A stretch of DNA of 8,542 nucleotides from the NCBI GenBank assembly GCA_947453285.1, contig CANGGA010000038.1, positions 1 to 8,542 on the forward strand, in the 5' to 3' direction. The position numbers were made by a program, and so were the translations under genes. The stretch is from Microbacteriaceae bacterium (GTDB lineage Bacteria; Actinomycetota; Actinomycetes; Actinomycetales; Microbacteriaceae). Every line of letters starts with the position of its first letter. The stretch's first letter is position 1. Shown here in pieces: positions 6,101 to 8,542 of this stretch. The notes under the pieces are model-generated. The model ran no database searches, was not told where the DNA came from, and saw only the letters and a list, made by a program, of their open reading frames with translations.

Positions 6101-6140
6101 GCTCTCAATCGTGCCACAGCCAGCGCCAAGGTCGAAGGCT

Positions 6141-6146
6141 TAAACT
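6141..6146 (+). promoter_or_regulatory. Candidate -10 element giving a leaderless NUDIX transcript
   Basis: TAAACT fits the TANNNT -10 pattern and ends 7 bases before the ATG at 6154, so transcription would begin at or next to the start codon. No Shine-Dalgarno sequence is present upstream of that ATG, which agrees with leaderless translation, common in actinobacteria. No good -35 hexamer is seen, as is frequent for such promoters. Confidence 0.5.
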
Positions 6147-6153
6147 TTGCTTT

Positions 6154-6621
6154 ATGAGTGAACGGCAGCGAGGCACGACCCGACCACGGGTTGCCGAAAC
6201 GTCTGCCGGCGGTTTTGTTCTCAGTGCGGATGGCAGTTTCCAGGTGGCGCTGATTGGTCGCCTGAACCGTGGCGGCCGCATCGACTGGTGTGTGCCGAAG
6301 GGTCACCCTGAGGGCAGCGAGACAATCGAGCAGGCGGCGGTTCGAGAGATCGCAGAAGAGACCGGTCTCGAAGTCGAGATTCTCGAACACCTAGGTGACA
6401 TCTCTTATGAGTTTCAGACTCCAGAGAAAACTGTTGTTAAGACGGTGCATCACTTTCTAATGCAACAGGTCGGCGGCGAACTAACCGTCGAAAATGATCC
6501 AGATCAAGAGGCCGTCGACGTTCAGTGGTTTGGCATCGATCAGATCGAAAAGCAGCTCGCGCACGAAAACGAAAAACGGCTCGCGCGAAAAGTTATCGAG
6601 TGGGCGAGGAGCGAAGAGTGA
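6154..6621 (+). CDS. NUDIX hydrolase
   Basis: NUDIX enzymes hydrolyse nucleoside diphosphates linked to another group; the substrate of this one cannot be told from sequence. The 155-residue protein is almost entirely one NUDIX fold. The NUDIX box is complete at residues 50-72: it starts GHPEGSE, continues with REIAEETG and has all the metal-binding glutamates of the G-x5-E-x7-REUxEExGU pattern. ETSAGGFVLS at the front and VKTVHHFLMQQVGGEL after the box are usual strands. The open frame extends upstream to an ATG at 6046. I chose ATG 6154 because the extra 36 residues are Ser/Arg-rich, lie antisense to cca and lack family similarity, and because a -10 element fits a start at 6154. NUDIX genes beside cca and murJ are a recurrent actinobacterial arrangement. 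Confidence 0.92.
   Translation: MSERQRGTTRPRVAETSAGGFVLSADGSFQVALIGRLNRGGRIDWCVPKGHPEGSETIEQAAVREIAEETGLEVEILEHLGDISYEFQTPEKTVVKTVHHFLMQQVGGELTVENDPDQEAVDVQWFGIDQIEKQLAHENEKRLARKVIEWARSEE
6606..6611 (+). promoter_or_regulatory. Ribosome binding site that sets the GTG start of the DUF6049-like gene
   Basis: GAGGAG lies 6 bases before the GTG at 6618, an optimal distance. It favours this start over the more upstream in-frame ATG at 6525, which would place 31 Arg/Lys-rich residues before the signal peptide. Confidence 0.75.
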
Positions 6622-7133
6622 TTCGCAAATTTGCGGCTGCCCTTGCGGCAATTTCGCTTTCGCTGCTTCCGGCTTCTTCGGCCAGCGCTTCTACAATCTC
6701 AGAAATTCCAACCGACTATCCGCACGTGCATTTTGTGCCTGGCTCTGACATCAACCTGCTTTCGTCTTCATCAATAATTCCGGTGCGCATTCAAAACGAT
6801 TATTTAGAGGATGTCGTCGTGCACATGCACGCCATCGCAACTAATGGTCGTTTGGTGATTCCTGCGGCAATCGAAGTTAAGATTCCGGGTTCGACTACTG
6901 TCACAGCAAAGCTTCCTGTCACAGCAACCGGAGTTGGAAAAGTTGACTTGGTCGTTTGGTTAGAAAGTTTTTCAGGAAACTCGCTCAACGAAAAAACGAT
7001 CATTCACATCAACGTGAACGCCGATGCAGAAACAACAATGATCGTTGGCTTCACAGTTGTGGTTTCGGTTCTCGGAACTCTTGGACTCATGCGAACTCTT
7101 CGCAAGCGTCGTGAGAATAGAGAAACCGCTTGA
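6618..7133 (+). CDS. Short DUF6049-like secreted, membrane-anchored protein
   Basis: The function is not known. With the GTG start the protein has 171 residues. It has a signal peptide (MIRKFAAALAAISLSLLPAS, probable cleavage after Ala-Ser-Ala near residue 24) and an extracellular beta-rich domain (about 50-135) with PVRIQNDYLEDVVVHM and VTAKLPVTATGVGKVDLVVWL. One transmembrane helix (about 140-158) is followed by a basic cytoplasmic tail, RTLRKRRENRETA. This matches the C-terminal part of the DUF6049 family, the large (roughly 700-residue) envelope proteins usually found between NUDIX and murJ in actinobacteria. The long N-terminal region of that family is missing. The start overlaps the NUDIX stop by 4 bases (GTGA) and the end overlaps murJ by 4 bases, so it is probably co-translated with both. 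A cell-envelope role linked to MurJ is inference. The family assignment is from position and pattern. Confidence 0.8.
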   Translation: MIRKFAAALAAISLSLLPASSASASTISEIPTDYPHVHFVPGSDINLLSSSSIIPVRIQNDYLEDVVVHMHAIATNGRLVIPAAIEVKIPGSTTVTAKLPVTATGVGKVDLVVWLESFSGNSLNEKTIIHINVNADAETTMIVGFTVVVSVLGTLGLMRTLRKRRENRETA

Positions 7134-8542
7134 GCATCGTTAAGTCATCGCTGGTGATGGCAAGTGGCACCGTTATTTCGCGAGTGCTCGGCTTCGCCCG
7201 TTCTGTGTTGTTGGCGATGGCAATCGGTGTGACCACCAACGCGGCCGATGCCTTCGGGGTTGCCAATCAGCTGCCTAATAACGTCTACGCGATCATCGTC
7301 GGTGGCGTGCTGCAAGCCGTTTTGGTTCCGCAGATCGTCAAGGCTAGGGCCCACAAAGACGGCGGCAAGGCCTATGTCGACAAGCTTTTGACCTTCATCA
7401 TTTCGGTCTTCTTCGTGACCACGGTGGCAACCACCGCTGCGGCTCCGATCTTGGTTTCGCTCTATACGACCGGCTGGTCTTCTTCTCAGCTGGCTTTGGC
7501 AACCGCGTTTGCCTACTGGTGCCTGCCACAACTTTTCTTCTATGGTCTCTACTCGTTGCTCGGCGAGGTGCTTAACGCACGCAGCGCGTTCGGTCCATTC
7601 ATGTGGGCACCGGTTTTGAACAACGTGGTTTCGCTAGCTGGTCTAGTCGCCTATGTGGTGGTCTTCGGCACCGACCCGACCGGCACACAAAATGTTGCAG
7701 ACTGGTCGCAACTTCAAATTTCATGGATAGCCGGCACCGCGACCATTGGAGTTATTTCGCAGGCACTAATTCTTTTCGTCGCCTGGAAAAAAATTGGAAT
7801 CAAACTTAATTTGAACTTCAAGTGGCGTGGCTTCGGTTTGCGCCCAGCGCTCAAAGCTGCATCTTGGTCACTCGGCATGGTGGTCGTAACCCAAATCGGC
7901 GGTCTCGTGCAAACCGTTGTTGCTTCGAGCGCTGTCAGCGCGCGCACTAATTCGATTGCCATTGCGTCGGTTGCAGCAGCCGCAATAGCTTGGTTGATTT
8001 TCATGTTGCCGCACAGCGTTGCAACCGTCTCAATCGCAACGGCATACTTCACAAAAATGTCGGCACACGTGCACGAAGAGCGCATCGACCTAATGAAGAA
8101 AGACCTAGCTCAAGGATTGCGAACCATCTCGCTAGTTTCGGTAATCGCGAGTGCAACCATCATCGTTCTCGCGCTTCCAATTTCGCGAATCTTCATCGGA
8201 GAATATGTCGGAACCGTTGCACTCGCCAACGTGTTGATTGCCCTAATGGTTGGTTTGCTTCCGTTCAGTTTTGTCTTCATGATGCAGCGCTCGTTCTATG
8301 CGCTCGAAGACACACGAACTCCATTTGTTTTTACCTGCGTTCAAATTGGTTTGCACATCACCGGATCGATCACGATGTCATTCTTGGTTCCTCACGAATG
8401 GTTAGTGGTCGCGCTTAGTTTGTTGACCAGCAGCACCGTGACCATCCAGGCGGTTCTGGCTTACTGGTTGCTTCGCCGTCGAATCGGAAGTCTCGGTGAA
8501 CACAAAATCGCAATCAGCACTCTTAAGTTCGCTGCTGCTGCA
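7130..8542 (+). CDS. murJ: MurJ lipid II flippase (3' end beyond the window)
   Basis: MurJ moves the peptidoglycan precursor lipid II across the cytoplasmic membrane (MOP/MATE-like fold, about 14 helices). The 471 codons seen are open to the window end; about 50 or more residues should follow. Signatures are ASGTVISRVLGFARS at the N terminus, ADAFGVANQLPNN, GGVLQAVLVPQIVKA, LLGEVLNARSAFGPFMWAPVLNN, and MMQRSFYALEDTRTPF near the end of the visible part. I chose the TTG at 7130, which overlaps the previous stop as TTGA. It gives the protein MSIVKSS... with Arg18 and Arg24 exactly at the numbers of the two essential arginines of E. coli MurJ, and Asp40 near its Asp39. The in-frame GTG 7154 and ATG 7157 would delete the start of the first helix. 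No strong ribosome site precedes the TTG, which suggests coupled translation. A cytoplasmic C-terminal extension cannot be assessed. Confidence 0.95.
   Translation, partial: MSIVKSSLVMASGTVISRVLGFARSVLLAMAIGVTTNAADAFGVANQLPNNVYAIIVGGVLQAVLVPQIVKARAHKDGGKAYVDKLLTFIISVFFVTTVATTAAAPILVSLYTTGWSSSQLALATAFAYWCLPQLFFYGLYSLLGEVLNARSAFGPFMWAPVLNNVVSLAGLVAYVVVFGTDPTGTQNVADWSQLQISWIAGTATIGVISQALILFVAWKKIGIKLNLNFKWRGFGLRPALKAASWSLGMVVVTQIGGLVQTVVASSAVSARTNSIAIASVAAAAIAWLIFMLPHSVATVSIATAYFTKMSAHVHEERIDLMKKDLAQGLRTISLVSVIASATIIVLALPISRIFIGEYVGTVALANVLIALMVGLLPFSFVFMMQRSFYALEDTRTPFVFTCVQIGLHITGSITMSFLVPHEWLVVALSLLTSSTVTIQAVLAYWLLRRRIGSLGEHKIAISTLKFAAAA

Noticed and set aside
7145..7531. Minus-strand open frames opposite murJ
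   Set aside because: MurJ is continuous from 7130 to the window end with clear family motifs; the antisense frames are Arg/Gln-rich and without motifs.
1..8542. Novel defence, mobile or biosynthetic system
   Set aside because: All substantial reading frames are explained by core housekeeping genes; no integrase, transposase, repeat array, toxin-antitoxin pair or unexplained operon is visible.

Overview
The window is an ordinary stretch of actinobacterial core chromosome with close to even base composition. No mobile element, rRNA, tRNA or CRISPR array is visible. The gene set points to an actinomycete of the Microbacteriaceae type: GyrA has an HPHGD...GSPGNDPAAAPRYTE core, SSB ends in DDTPF, S18 has no zinc cysteines, and a NUDIX / DUF6049-like / murJ block sits next to a class II CCA-adding enzyme. 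The moderate GC, tight packing and a shrunken DUF6049-like gene suggest a small-genome member such as the freshwater Luna-type actinobacteria. That last step is inference.

Left part (1-2667, minus strand): gyrB, followed 26 bases later by the 5' part of gyrA, whose 3' end lies outside the window. The two subunits of DNA gyrase form one transcription unit. A 272-base gap (2668-2939) upstream of gyrB holds a clear terminator for the operon before it, a weak candidate -10 element, a 15-base motif that recurs upstream of rpsF, and overlapping inverted repeats that include a perfect GAAC-N4-GTTC.

Middle part (2891-4708, minus strand): the classic rpsF-ssb-rpsR-rplI operon (ribosomal proteins S6, S18 and L9, and single-strand binding protein), closed by an intrinsic terminator. 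The rpsF leader can fold into a stem plus hairpin with a CCG trinucleotide, the described pattern of the S6:S18 autoregulatory mRNA motif. The outer stem would mask the Shine-Dalgarno sequence. Here rplI is followed by gyrBA rather than dnaB, which is the usual next gene in many actinomycetes.

Right part (4682-8542): cca on the minus strand, transcribed away from a plus-strand set of NUDIX hydrolase, DUF6049-like membrane-anchored protein and murJ (lipid II flippase, cut by the window end). The NUDIX gene appears leaderless. The next two genes overlap by 4 bases each, starting with GTG and TTG, so the three are probably co-translated.

I found no previously undescribed multi-gene system. The most worthwhile leads are regulatory (rpsF leader, shared upstream motif, gyrB leader), the unusual glycine in the GyrA quinolone-determining region, the gyrBA relocation and the miniature DUF6049-like protein.
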